Below are positions 1 to 5,123 of a DNA stretch of 5,206 bases, in pieces. Source of the stretch: Clostridia bacterium (GTDB lineage: Bacteria > Bacillota > DSM-521 > Neomoorellales > SLTJ01); assembly GCA_014360105.1 (NCBI GenBank), contig JACIYD010000136.1:1-5206 (forward strand). The letters run 5' to 3'. The notes beneath the pieces were generated by a model. That model was not told the DNA's origin. It saw nothing but the letters and a program-made list of their open reading frames with translations, and did no database searches. How positions within the stretch are numbered: position 1 is the stretch's first letter; each line of letters starts with the position of its first letter. The translations under genes and the position numbers were made by a program.

Positions 1-2
1 GG

Positions 3-365
3 GCAGGATCCGGGCGGGTACGGCGCGAAGTACGTTTTAGCGTGAGCCTGCCGGCGAACGCGGTTTACGCCGAAGGCGGCGCGGCCCTTGCCGGGGAGCG
101 GGTGCTCGTGCAGGGAAGCATCGACCTCCTCTGGGAAGGGGAAGAGGGTTTTGTCCTGGTAGAATTCAAAACGGGTGGGGAGCAGAGCGACGGGCCGCTG
201 CGGGCAAGCTATACGCGGCAGGTACATTTCTACGTGCGTGCGGTAGAGCAGATCTTTCGCCGGCCCGTACTAGAAGCCTACCTGGTCTTCCTGGCTCGGG
301 GCGAAGTCGTGCGGGTAGTACCGGAAGGGAGTGGCGGTGGTGAACCGGCGGGAGAAAATCCTTGA
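3..365 (+). CDS. addA: AddA-type ATP-dependent helicase/nuclease, C-terminal nuclease end (5' truncated by window)
   Basis: This is the C-terminal part of the large subunit of the AddAB helicase-nuclease, which processes double-strand DNA ends for recombinational repair in the cytoplasm. The reading frame is open from base 3 with no stop, and the residues before the GTG at 42 (RREVRFSVSLPA) fit the AddA segment leading into the nuclease domain. The GTG at 42 is therefore internal, not a start. The PD-(D/E)XK nuclease core is visible: GSIDLL with the Asp codon at 123-125, then VEFKTG with Glu at 162-164 and Lys at 168-170, then the YTRQVHFY (QxxxY) motif typical of RecB-like nucleases. The tail (RRPVLEAYLVFLARGEVVRV) matches the usual end of the family. 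The helicase motifs must lie upstream, outside the window. The 3' end overlaps niaR by about 26 bp, which suggests coupled translation. A different UvrD/RecB-like protein is possible but less likely. Confidence 0.87.
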   Translation, partial: AGSGRVRREVRFSVSLPANAVYAEGGAALAGERVLVQGSIDLLWEGEEGFVLVEFKTGGEQSDGPLRASYTRQVHFYVRAVEQIFRRPVLEAYLVFLARGEVVRVVPEGSGGGEPAGENP

Positions 366-852
366 GTTTCTTGAGCAGGCAGGACGGCCCGTAACCGGCG
401 GCGAACTGGCGCGCATGACCGGAGTGAGCCGGCAGGTGATCGTCCAGGATATTGCCATTTTGCGGGCGCAGGGGCGGGAGATCCTGGCGACGCCCCAGGG
501 CTATGTCTGGCCGCAGCCTTCTGGCAGGGAACGGCAGCGGGCGGTGCTGGCGGTGAGCCACGCGCCGGAACAGACTGAAGAAGAGCTCAACGCCCTGGTC
601 GATTTTGGTCTCAAGGTGCTTGACGTGGTGGTCGAGCACCCCATTTACGGCGAGCTGCGGGGCTTTTTGATGCTGGAGTCGCGGCACGACGTCGAGCGGT
701 TCCTCGAAAGAATTGCCGACGCGGGGGCGGGACTGCTCTCCACCCTGACCGGGGGCGTGCACCTGCACACGGTGGAATACGCGCGGGAAGAGGAATTGAA
801 CCTGGCGCGCGAGGCCCTGGCCGCCAAAGGCTTTCTCTTGTCGGCCGACTGA
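340..852 (+). CDS. niaR: NiaR-type transcriptional repressor of NAD biosynthesis (HTH + 3H domain)
   Basis: This is a cytoplasmic repressor that, in characterised relatives (B. subtilis YrxA/NiaR, T. maritima TM1602), binds nicotinic acid and represses NAD biosynthesis or niacin uptake genes. Numbered from the GTG at 340 (170 aa), residues 3-57 form a winged helix-turn-helix with PVTGGELARMTGVSRQVIVQ and the wing ATPQGYVW. Residues about 70-170 form the 3H domain. The metal-binding set known from the family is present: H74 (SHAPEQ), E82, and H141/H143 (GGVHLHTVE), plus the conserved EHPIYGEL around H100. The start is ambiguous: GTG codons lie at 331, 337 and 340. The SD-like AAGGGAG (325-331) sits 8 nt before 340, 5 nt before 337, and overlaps 331, so 340 is preferred. 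The gene overlaps the addA end and precedes the DedA-type gene. No nad or niacin transport gene is visible, so its targets lie elsewhere. Confidence 0.92.
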   Translation: MNRREKILEFLEQAGRPVTGGELARMTGVSRQVIVQDIAILRAQGREILATPQGYVWPQPSGRERQRAVLAVSHAPEQTEEELNALVDFGLKVLDVVVEHPIYGELRGFLMLESRHDVERFLERIADAGAGLLSTLTGGVHLHTVEYAREEELNLAREALAAKGFLLSAD

Positions 853-868
853 TGCTTTGGGGGTCGCC

Positions 869-1423
869 ATGGAACAATTGATGGACCTGCTTACGGGCTA
901 CGGCGTGTGGGGGCTGGCCGTTGTCGCCTTCGTGGAGGCTTCCTTTTTTCCCGTGCCGCCGGACGTCCTCCTAATCCCCCTCGCGCTGATGCAGCCGTCG
1001 CTGGCCCTGGTCTACGCCGTCGTCACCACCCTTTCCTCTACTGCCGGCGGGCTGTTCGGGCGCTGGATCGGTCTCAAGGCCGGCCGGCCCCTCCTGGCCC
1101 GCTTTGCCTCGGGCAAGCGGATCCAGGAGGTCGAGACGTGGTTCGAGCGCTACGGCGGCTGGGCGGTAGCCTTTGCCGCGCTCACGCCCGTTCCTTATAA
1201 AGTCTTCACCATCGCCGCCGGCGTTTTCCGCGTCCCCGTCCTCCCGGTTTTGTGGGGCTCCCTCGGGGGCCGGGCGGTCCGCTTCTTCTTCGAAGCTCTG
1301 GTGATTATGTTCCTGGGCGAGAAGGCGCTGGATTTCCTGGCGCGCTACACGGGGCCTCTCACCCTGGCCGGGGGGCTTTTGCTGGTGGCCTGGCTGGTCT
1401 GGCGGCGGCGGCGTCGCGCCTGA
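869..1423 (+). CDS. DedA/VTT (SNARE-associated) family small integral membrane protein
   Basis: This predicted inner-membrane protein of 184 aa carries a VTT/DedA domain. The family is linked to polyprenyl-phosphate or phospholipid translocation and envelope homeostasis, but the substrate here is unknown. Family signatures are visible: an early helix with acidic E23 running into FFPVPPDVLLIPL (26-38), the Gly-rich GGLFGRWIG stretch (60-68), WFERYGGWAVAFAALTPVPYK (91-111) and the following FTIAAGVFRVP (113-123). Next comes GSLGGRAVRFF (130-140), and a final hydrophobic helix (163-178) ends in the basic tail RRRRRA, a positive-inside anchor. ATG 869 is chosen because a G-rich SD-like GGGGG (859-863) sits 5 nt upstream; an in-frame TTG at 857 would lie inside that region. 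The TPVPYK version is closer to the short YqaA-like branch than to E. coli DedA itself. The gene starts 16 bp after the niaR stop and is probably co-transcribed. Confidence 0.87.
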   Translation: MEQLMDLLTGYGVWGLAVVAFVEASFFPVPPDVLLIPLALMQPSLALVYAVVTTLSSTAGGLFGRWIGLKAGRPLLARFASGKRIQEVETWFERYGGWAVAFAALTPVPYKVFTIAAGVFRVPVLPVLWGSLGGRAVRFFFEALVIMFLGEKALDFLARYTGPLTLAGGLLLVAWLVWRRRRRA

Positions 1424-1504
1424 GCGCGCCTTGCGCCTGTACGGCGCCCGGTCGGCCGTCCTTCGCGCGACGGGAGACTGATGGCGGCGGGGTCGGCTGC
1501 CTTC

Positions 1505-1529
1505 CGGCGTGGGATTGTTGGTCCCGCCG
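1505..1529 (+). repeat. Imperfect hairpin upstream of the oxidoreductase start
   Basis: CGGCGTGGGA pairs with TCCCGCCG around the 7-nt loop TTGTTGG. GGGA/TCCC and CGGC/GCCG form two 4-bp blocks separated by a 2-nt bulge (GT). It lies 4 bp before the SD sequence at 1534, so it could shape translation initiation. In GC-rich DNA such a hairpin can be chance. No T-run follows, so it is not called a terminator. Confidence 0.25.
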
Positions 1530-1533
1530 AACC

Positions 1534-1540
1534 GGGGAGG
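1534..1540 (+). promoter_or_regulatory. Ribosome binding site deciding the oxidoreductase start
   Basis: GGGGAGG lies 8 nt before TTG 1549. It sets the start well inside a longer frame that happens to be open from 1252, and it places a typical signal peptide at the very N-terminus. Confidence 0.8.
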
Positions 1541-1548
1541 GTAGACGC

Positions 1549-3348
1549 TTGAAACGCCTGGCGGGCGTGTTCGTACTTCTGGCACTGCTGCTTGTTTCTC
1601 TGCCGGCCCTGGCGCCGGCACGGGCGGCGGGCATACTGCCCGACGAGGCATACGACGTGGTGGTGGTCGGCGCCGAACCGGAAGGGGTGGCGGCGGCCGT
1701 GGCCGCGGCCCGGGCGGGCGCGCGGGTGCTCCTGCTGGAGAGGCGCGACGGTCCGGGCGGGCTCTATACATACGGCTGGCTCAATTCCTTCGACATGAAC
1801 TACGGGCCCCGGGGGGAGCTGCTCACGCGCGGCCTCTTTGCCGCATTCTACCGCGAGGCGGGCGGCACTTCTTTCGACGTCGGCGAAGCGGGGCGCATTC
1901 TGGAAAGGTGGCTGGCCGGCGAGCCGCGGGTGAACGCGCTCTACGGGGTAGCGACGGTCTCGCCGTTGGTGAGCGCCACGGGCGCGCTGACGGCCGTAAG
2001 GGCGACCGTGCGGGCGGGAGCGGTCGTGTTCCCGGCCCGGGTGTTTGTCGACGCCACCCAGGACGCTGACCTGGCGGCGAGCGCGGGCGCCCCCTATACC
2101 CTGGGAGGCGAGGATTACGGCGTGCCGGAAATGATGGCGGCCACCCTGGTGTTCAAGCTTGCCGGTGTAGACTGGCAGGCCGTCCGGCGGGCGCTCGCCG
2201 CGGACGGCGACGCGGGTACCGACGCCGACGCGTGCTCTGCCTGGGGTTTCTGGCGCGAGGCGCGGCGCTACCGCCCCGGGAGCGAGCGGCTGCGGCTGCG
2301 GGGCCTCAACCTCGGCCGGCAGCGCGACGGCAGTGTCCTGGTCAACGCCCTCCAGATCTTCGGCGTGAACGGGCTGGATGCGTCCTCCTACCGTGAGGGT
2401 TACAGCCTTGCCTGCCGGGAGGTGCCGCGCGTCGTCTCCTTTTTGCGGCAGAATATCCCGGGCTTCGGCCGCGCGAGGCTCGCGGGCACGGCGCCGGAGC
2501 TCTACATCAGGGAAACGAGGCACATCAAGGGCGAGTACCTCCTCACCCTCGACGACGTCCTGGGTAACCGCTGCTTCCCGGACCAGATCGCCGTGGCCTC
2601 CTATCCGGTCGACGTGCAGGCCACCAACCCGAGCAATTACGGCTGGGTCTTCGGCCGGCCCAAAATGTACGGCATCCCCCTGCGTTGTCTCGTGCCCCTC
2701 GGCGTGGATAACCTCTTCGTGGTGGGGCGCGCGGCTTCCTATTCCTCCCTGGCCGCGGGGAGCGCGCGCGTGGTGCCGGTGGGCATGGTCACCGGCCAAG
2801 CGGCCGGGGTGGCCGCGGCGCTTGCGGCGGGCAAGGGGGTAACGCCGCGGGCGCTGGCGCGCGACCCCGCCCTGGTGCGCGAGGTCCAGGAGGTGTTGCG
2901 CGCCCAAGGCGCCTACCTGCCGGCCTTCTCCCTGGCGCATCCGGTGGCCGGCCACTGGGCCTACCCGGCGGTGCGGGAACTGCAGCGCCTCGGCCTGGTG
3001 GCCGCCGGCTACAGAAACCACTACCGTCTGGAAGAGCAAATTAGCGCCGCCTCCTTCGCCAACCTGGCCCAGGCCGCCTTCCGGCGCACCTTTCCCGACG
3101 CAAAGCTGCCGCCTCCTGCCCGGAAATCCCTGCCGGAAGAAAGGCTCACCTTGGGGCGGGCCCGGGAAATCGTGGCACGGCTCCTGGGTCACTACCGTCC
3201 CGAGGCACCACCCTTCCGGCCCGAGCACCCGCGTCTGCGGCAGCGCGGCGATGCGGCCTTGCTCACCCGGGCCGAAGCCTACCAGTTGGCGGCGGAGGCC
3301 CTCGCCTGGGCGAAACGTATTCCTTCGCCCGAAAACCCTTATCCTTGA
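1549..3348 (+). CDS. Exported FAD-dependent oxidoreductase with C-terminal S-layer-homology-like region
   Basis: This 599-aa flavoprotein is of the FAD_oxidored type; its substrate is unknown. Residues 1-26 form a signal peptide: MKRL, a Leu/Val/Ala-rich core, then ALAPARA with likely cleavage near A26. The FAD Rossmann unit is YDVVVVGAEPEGVAAAVAAA (35-54), ending in the ribose-binding acid E64, and is followed by GPGGLYTYGWLNSFDMNY. The canonical GxGxxG reads GAEPEG, with Glu at the second Gly. I recall similar ...PEG variants in this family, so it need not be inactivating. Other family landmarks are FVDATQDADLA (166-176), YIRETRHIKGEYLL (from 319), and the C-terminal FAD motif NLFVVGRAASYSSLAAGSAR (from 388), followed by GMVTGQAAGVAAAL. 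Residues about 465-512 (PVAGHWAYPAVRELQRLGLV...) look like an SLH repeat, and LTRAEAYQLAAEAL near 571-584 echoes the end of another. This suggests an envelope-attached enzyme. The TTG start follows a strong SD. The frame open upstream to 1252 is fortuitous. Confidence 0.85.
   Translation: MKRLAGVFVLLALLLVSLPALAPARAAGILPDEAYDVVVVGAEPEGVAAAVAAARAGARVLLLERRDGPGGLYTYGWLNSFDMNYGPRGELLTRGLFAAFYREAGGTSFDVGEAGRILERWLAGEPRVNALYGVATVSPLVSATGALTAVRATVRAGAVVFPARVFVDATQDADLAASAGAPYTLGGEDYGVPEMMAATLVFKLAGVDWQAVRRALAADGDAGTDADACSAWGFWREARRYRPGSERLRLRGLNLGRQRDGSVLVNALQIFGVNGLDASSYREGYSLACREVPRVVSFLRQNIPGFGRARLAGTAPELYIRETRHIKGEYLLTLDDVLGNRCFPDQIAVASYPVDVQATNPSNYGWVFGRPKMYGIPLRCLVPLGVDNLFVVGRAASYSSLAAGSARVVPVGMVTGQAAGVAAALAAGKGVTPRALARDPALVREVQEVLRAQGAYLPAFSLAHPVAGHWAYPAVRELQRLGLVAAGYRNHYRLEEQISAASFANLAQAAFRRTFPDAKLPPPARKSLPEERLTLGRAREIVARLLGHYRPEAPPFRPEHPRLRQRGDAALLTRAEAYQLAAEALAWAKRIPSPENPYP
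2941..3084 (+). other. S-layer homology-like segment within the oxidoreductase
   Basis: The segment contains PVAGHWAYPAVRELQRLGLV, then AAGY, LEEQISAASFANLAQAAF. This follows the SLH consensus: a V.GHWA start, an amphipathic helix with the L..LGLV..GY turn, then a polar stretch and a second helix with Ala/Leu spacing. The usual [IT]TRAE motif is replaced by ISAAS, so the domain is divergent. Proteins with SLH domains are commonly held on the wall by secondary cell-wall polymers, but one degenerate copy may be too weak for that. Confidence 0.55.
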
Positions 3349-3373
3349 CCGGCCGCCACGCGGGCACTATGAT
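3345..3373 (+). promoter_or_regulatory. Sigma-A-type promoter for the first Uma2 gene
   Basis: The -35 box TTGACC (3345-3350) and the -10 box TATGAT (3368-3373) are separated by exactly 17 bp. The -35 box overlaps the TGA stop of the oxidoreductase (3346-3348). Transcription would begin near 3380, leaving a short leader with an SD at 3397 and the start at 3411. This is the best promoter match in the window and makes the first Uma2 gene an independent transcription unit. Confidence 0.75.
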
Positions 3374-3396
3374 AGAAGCAAGAGTTCCGCTCCGAC

Positions 3397-3402
3397 GGGA
3401 GG
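3397..3402 (+). promoter_or_regulatory. Ribosome binding site of the first Uma2 gene
   Basis: GGGAGG lies 8 nt before ATG 3411. It favours 3411 over the in-frame TTG 3345, which is the -35 box, and over ATG 3369, which lies inside the -10 box. Confidence 0.8.
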
Positions 3403-3410
3403 CGAAAGGC

Positions 3411-3977
3411 ATGATGACCCAGCCTATGCCGCCGGCAGGCCGCATCCTGCTCACCTACGAGGACTACTGCGCCTTGCCCAACGACGGCAGGCGGTACGAA
3501 GTTCTGGAAGGAGTGCTTTGCGTGACCCCCTCCCCCAGCACCAGGCACCAGCGGATCTCGCGCCGGCTGGAACTCATCCTGGCCCTGCACGTCGAGGAGA
3601 ACCACTTAGGCGAGGTTTTCTACGCTCCCATGGACGTCGTCTTAAGCCCGCACAACGTGGTCCAGCCGGACCTGATTTTTATCGGGCGTGAGCGGAATCA
3701 CCTCATCACCGACAAGAACATCGCCGGCCCGCCGGATCTGGTGGTGGAAATCCTCTCCCCGGCCAGCGCCGAGACCGACCGGCGGCTTAAGGCGCAGCTC
3801 TACGCCCGTTACGGCGTGGATCACTACTGGCTGGTGGACCCGGACGCTGAAACCCTGGAGGAGTACTGCCGGGAAGGGGATGTCTTCGTTCACATTGGCA
3901 CCTACCAGGGTCTGGTCACGTTTGTGCCCCGCTGCTTCTCCGCTTTGTCGCTGGATCTGGCCCGGGTGTGGGGCTAA
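3411..3977 (+). CDS. Uma2 family (DUF820) PD-(D/E)XK nuclease-fold protein, copy A
   Basis: This 188-aa cytoplasmic protein belongs to the Uma2/DUF820 family, annotated as putative restriction endonucleases. The fold is nuclease-like, but the biological role of most members is unknown. Visible family landmarks are TYEDYCALP (15-23), the first acidic site YEVLEG (E30, E33), TPSPSTRHQ (39-47), the strand YAPMDVVL (71-78), QPDLIFI with D87, GPPDLVVEILSP with E113 (106-117), the lysine K127 in RRLKAQLYARYGV, and HYWLVDPD (138-145). D87, E113 and K127 give a plausible complete PD-(D/E)XK-type active site. Length is typical for the family and the protein looks intact. It has its own promoter and SD and is followed 118 bp later by a related copy. 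Codon use and GC content resemble the upstream genes, so any acquisition is old or from a similar genome. Confidence 0.9.
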   Translation: MMTQPMPPAGRILLTYEDYCALPNDGRRYEVLEGVLCVTPSPSTRHQRISRRLELILALHVEENHLGEVFYAPMDVVLSPHNVVQPDLIFIGRERNHLITDKNIAGPPDLVVEILSPASAETDRRLKAQLYARYGVDHYWLVDPDAETLEEYCREGDVFVHIGTYQGLVTFVPRCFSALSLDLARVWG

Positions 3978-3978
3978 C

Positions 3979-3990
3979 CATGATATCATG
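3979..3990. repeat. Perfect 12-bp palindrome after the Uma2-A stop
   Basis: CATGATATCATG is its own reverse complement and starts 2 bp after the TAA of the first Uma2 gene. It is an AT-rich island in GC-rich surroundings. It could bind a dimeric protein or contain a -10-like TATCAT (3984-3989), but no -35 box sits 16-18 bp upstream. Function is unassigned. Confidence 0.45.
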
Positions 3991-4006
3991 AGATTACGGG
4001 GTCGCC

Positions 4007-4032
4007 AGGGCCGGGGTGATCAAGTTGGCCCT
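4007..4032 (+). repeat. Inverted repeat in the Uma2 A-B gap
   Basis: AGGGCC (4007-4012) pairs with GGCCCT (4027-4032), and two G-T pairs could extend the stem inward. The loop is about 10 nt and contains TGATCA. No T-run follows, so an intrinsic terminator is not supported. A direct repeat AAGTTGG (4022-4028 and 4033-4039) overlaps its right side. Confidence 0.3.
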
Positions 4033-4060
4033 AAGTTGGGGAGACGGTCGCGCCCGAGTG

Positions 4061-4076
4061 TTCTGCCGGCCCAGAA
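4061..4076 (+). repeat. Short inverted repeat just before the Uma2-B ribosome binding site
   Basis: TTCTG and CAGAA flank CCGGCC, giving a 5-bp stem with a 6-nt loop that ends 5 bp before AGGAGG at 4082. It could be a small operator or a leader hairpin. It is short enough to be chance. Confidence 0.25.
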
Positions 4077-4081
4077 ACCGC

Positions 4082-4087
4082 AGGAGG
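4082..4087 (+). promoter_or_regulatory. Ribosome binding site of the second Uma2 gene
   Basis: AGGAGG is a full match to the anti-SD core, 8 nt before GTG 4096, and fixes that non-ATG start. Confidence 0.85.
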
Positions 4088-4095
4088 GGTGAAAA

Positions 4096-4665
4096 GTGAG
4101 CTTACCCATCCATGAGCTTGCCGCTACAGGCAAGAAGACGTACACCTACAAAGATTACGCCGCGCTGCCCGAGGGAGCGCCCTACCAGCTCATAGAAGGC
4201 GAGTTGGTCTTGACACCTGCGCCGGGCACCTATCACCAAGTGGTTTCCATGAAGCTCGAGCTCAAAATGGCCGGTTACGTTCTCGAGCGCAACCTGGGCC
4301 TGGTTCTGGACGCGCCGGTAGACGTGTACCTGGGAGAAACGGAAACCTACCAGCCGGACCTAATCTTCATCTCCCGCGAAAGGCTCGCCATCGTTGAGCC
4401 GGCCCGGATAAACGGTGCCCCGGACCTGGTGGTGGAGATTCTTTCCCCGGCCACGGCCTACTACGACCTGCGGAAGAAATTCCGGGTTTACGAGCGGTGC
4501 GGCGTGCGGGAATACTGGGTGGTAGACCCGGAGGAGAAGGCGGTGGAGGTGTATGCCCTAAAAGAGGGCAAGTTTGAGCTGGCCCAGCGGGCGGAAGGCT
4601 CGGGGCAAGTCTTTTCCGGCGTCATTGAGGGTTTCGCCGTTTCCCTCGAGAGCATTTTCTCCTGA
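4096..4665 (+). CDS. Uma2 family (DUF820) PD-(D/E)XK nuclease-fold protein, copy B
   Basis: This 189-aa paralogue of copy A has the same landmarks in the same order: TYKDYAALP (17-25), YQLIEGELVLTPAPGTYHQ (30-48), LDAPVDVYL (71-79), YQPDLIFISRER with D88 (85-96), GAPDLVVEILSP with E114 (107-118), LRKKFRVYERCGV with K127/K128 (125-137) and YWVVDPEEKAVEVY (140-153). D88, E114 and a lysine at 127/128 keep the PD-(D/E)XK-type site. Where copy A has Glu (YEVLEG) this copy has Gln (YQLIEG, Q31), while E34 is kept. The two proteins are clearly homologous but heavily diverged, so this is an old duplication or two separate acquisitions. The strong SD fixes the GTG start. I see no clear promoter in the 118-bp gap, so it may be read from the copy A promoter. 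It ends 29 bp from the minus-strand methyltransferase remnant. Confidence 0.9.
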   Translation: MSLPIHELAATGKKTYTYKDYAALPEGAPYQLIEGELVLTPAPGTYHQVVSMKLELKMAGYVLERNLGLVLDAPVDVYLGETETYQPDLIFISRERLAIVEPARINGAPDLVVEILSPATAYYDLRKKFRVYERCGVREYWVVDPEEKAVEVYALKEGKFELAQRAEGSGQVFSGVIEGFAVSLESIFS

Positions 4666-4694
4666 AGCCCTGCCGCGCACAGGTTCCCGGCCCC

Positions 4695-4925
4695 CTACCA
4701 GAGTGATCTCTGCTCTATGGCACCAACCAACCCCTTGATGTTAACCCCGTGTGGTGGAGCTTTGGCCAGTTCCAGGTACAAATTCCGTGCCATTTCCTCT
4801 TTATCATCCAGAAACCGAAACGCGGAAGCCGCGAGATAGCGTTGTTCATTATCAAAGGCCAGCCAGCGGCGTCCAAGTTGTTCCGCCACCATCCCACTAG
4901 TGTTTGAACCGGCAAAGATGCCGAT
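4695..4925 (-). pseudogene. C-terminal remnant of a beta-class DNA methyltransferase
   Basis: On the minus strand, the 76 codons read downstream of the in-frame TGA at 4926-4928 begin [20 protein letters not shown] and continue [18 protein letters not shown]. This is the SAM-binding motif I (F.GS.T) and following strand-helix of N6-adenine/N4-cytosine DNA methyltransferases. In the beta class this motif lies near the C-terminus, after the catalytic DPPY and target-recognition parts. None of those parts is visible in the 280 bp upstream. The residue normally Asp before IFAGS reads Gly (ggc for gac), and another in-frame stop (TAG) lies further upstream. The tail to the TAG at 4695-4697 ([20 protein letters not shown]) looks undamaged. 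The region is less GC-rich than the flanking genes. It cannot make a functional enzyme and is best read as a decayed or truncated gene. An internal ATG at 4892 could give a 65-aa peptide but would lack motif I. Confidence 0.8.
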
Positions 4926-5013
4926 TCAGATCGCAACCGAAATCTTGGACGACGAGTGCTACGCTGGCGGGAGCCTGCGAGGATTATGAACTCTTTCGTG
5001 GGTATACTCAAGT

Positions 5014-5033
5014 CATCGGTGCTGTGACCGATG
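5014..5033. repeat. 7-bp perfect inverted repeat upstream of the partial gene
   Basis: CATCGGT and ACCGATG flank the 6-nt GCTGTG. It lies about 90 bp before the GTG at 5124 and 6 bp after a -10-like TATACT (5003-5008), which lacks a good -35. The position would suit an operator for a promoter there, but that promoter is weakly supported. No T-run follows on either strand. Confidence 0.4.
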
Positions 5034-5108
5034 TATTACCATGGATGTAGGACATTCTCGAAACACATTTGCTCTCTGGGTCCCTTAGCACATTGGGAAA
5101 ATCACGTC

Positions 5109-5114
5109 GGGAGG
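5109..5114 (+). promoter_or_regulatory. Ribosome binding site of the partial gene at the window end
   Basis: GGGAGG is 9 nt before GTG 5124. It is the main evidence that the short open frame at the edge is a real gene start. Confidence 0.65.
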
Positions 5115-5123
5115 AAGCGAGCG

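Larger units (their letters stand above)
4666..5123. other. Gene-poor, less GC-rich segment between Uma2-B and the next gene
   Basis: This 458-bp stretch holds the methyltransferase remnant (4695-4925), faint plus-strand peptide traces (4918-5050) and one inverted repeat (5014-5033). From 5051 to 5108 I see nothing coding. Base composition is visibly more AT-rich than in 1-4665. No tRNA, transposase or clear target-site duplication was recognised. Confidence 0.6.

Noticed and set aside
42..365. Separate small protein starting at GTG 42
   Set aside because: The frame is open to the window edge and upstream residues continue the AddA homology, so 42 is internal.
166..870. Antisense ORF over addA and niaR
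   Set aside because: Opposite two genes with clear family motifs; composition is that of a shadow frame.
1252..1548. Oxidoreductase starting at 1252
   Set aside because: The extra frame overlaps the DedA-type gene, lacks an SD and would bury the signal peptide; the TTG at 1549 has a strong SD.
971..1771. Antisense ORF across the DedA-type gene and the oxidoreductase start
   Set aside because: Low-complexity Pro/Arg-rich product, no SD or domain; a shadow frame.
1345..3228. Long antisense ORF of about 627 codons
   Set aside because: It lies opposite the well-supported oxidoreductase, is rich in Arg/Gly/Pro/His typical of GC-rich shadow frames, and shows no recognisable domain.
3688..4092. 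Plus-strand ORF overlapping the end of Uma2-A
   Set aside because: Trp/Arg/Ser/Pro-rich out-of-frame product of the Uma2 coding sequence, continuing into the intergenic gap.
4666..4694. Intrinsic terminator between the convergent genes
   Set aside because: Only a 4-bp CCTG/CAGG pairing is visible and no T-run follows.
3411..4925. A working restriction-modification system
   Set aside because: The methyltransferase is a fragment and Uma2 proteins are not established partners of such enzymes; only a relic can be suggested.
4938..4990. Upstream continuation of the methyltransferase (RLPPA in the same frame, minus strand)
   Set aside because: It weakly resembles the FPA-LPEFF segment before motif I, but two stops intervene and spacing does not fit well; not enough to extend the pseudogene.
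4715..5011. Minus-strand 98-codon ORF
   Set aside because: It overlaps the methyltransferase frame, which carries the recognisable motif I. A faint resemblance of FIILAGS to the pre-motif I helix was noted but is too short to use.
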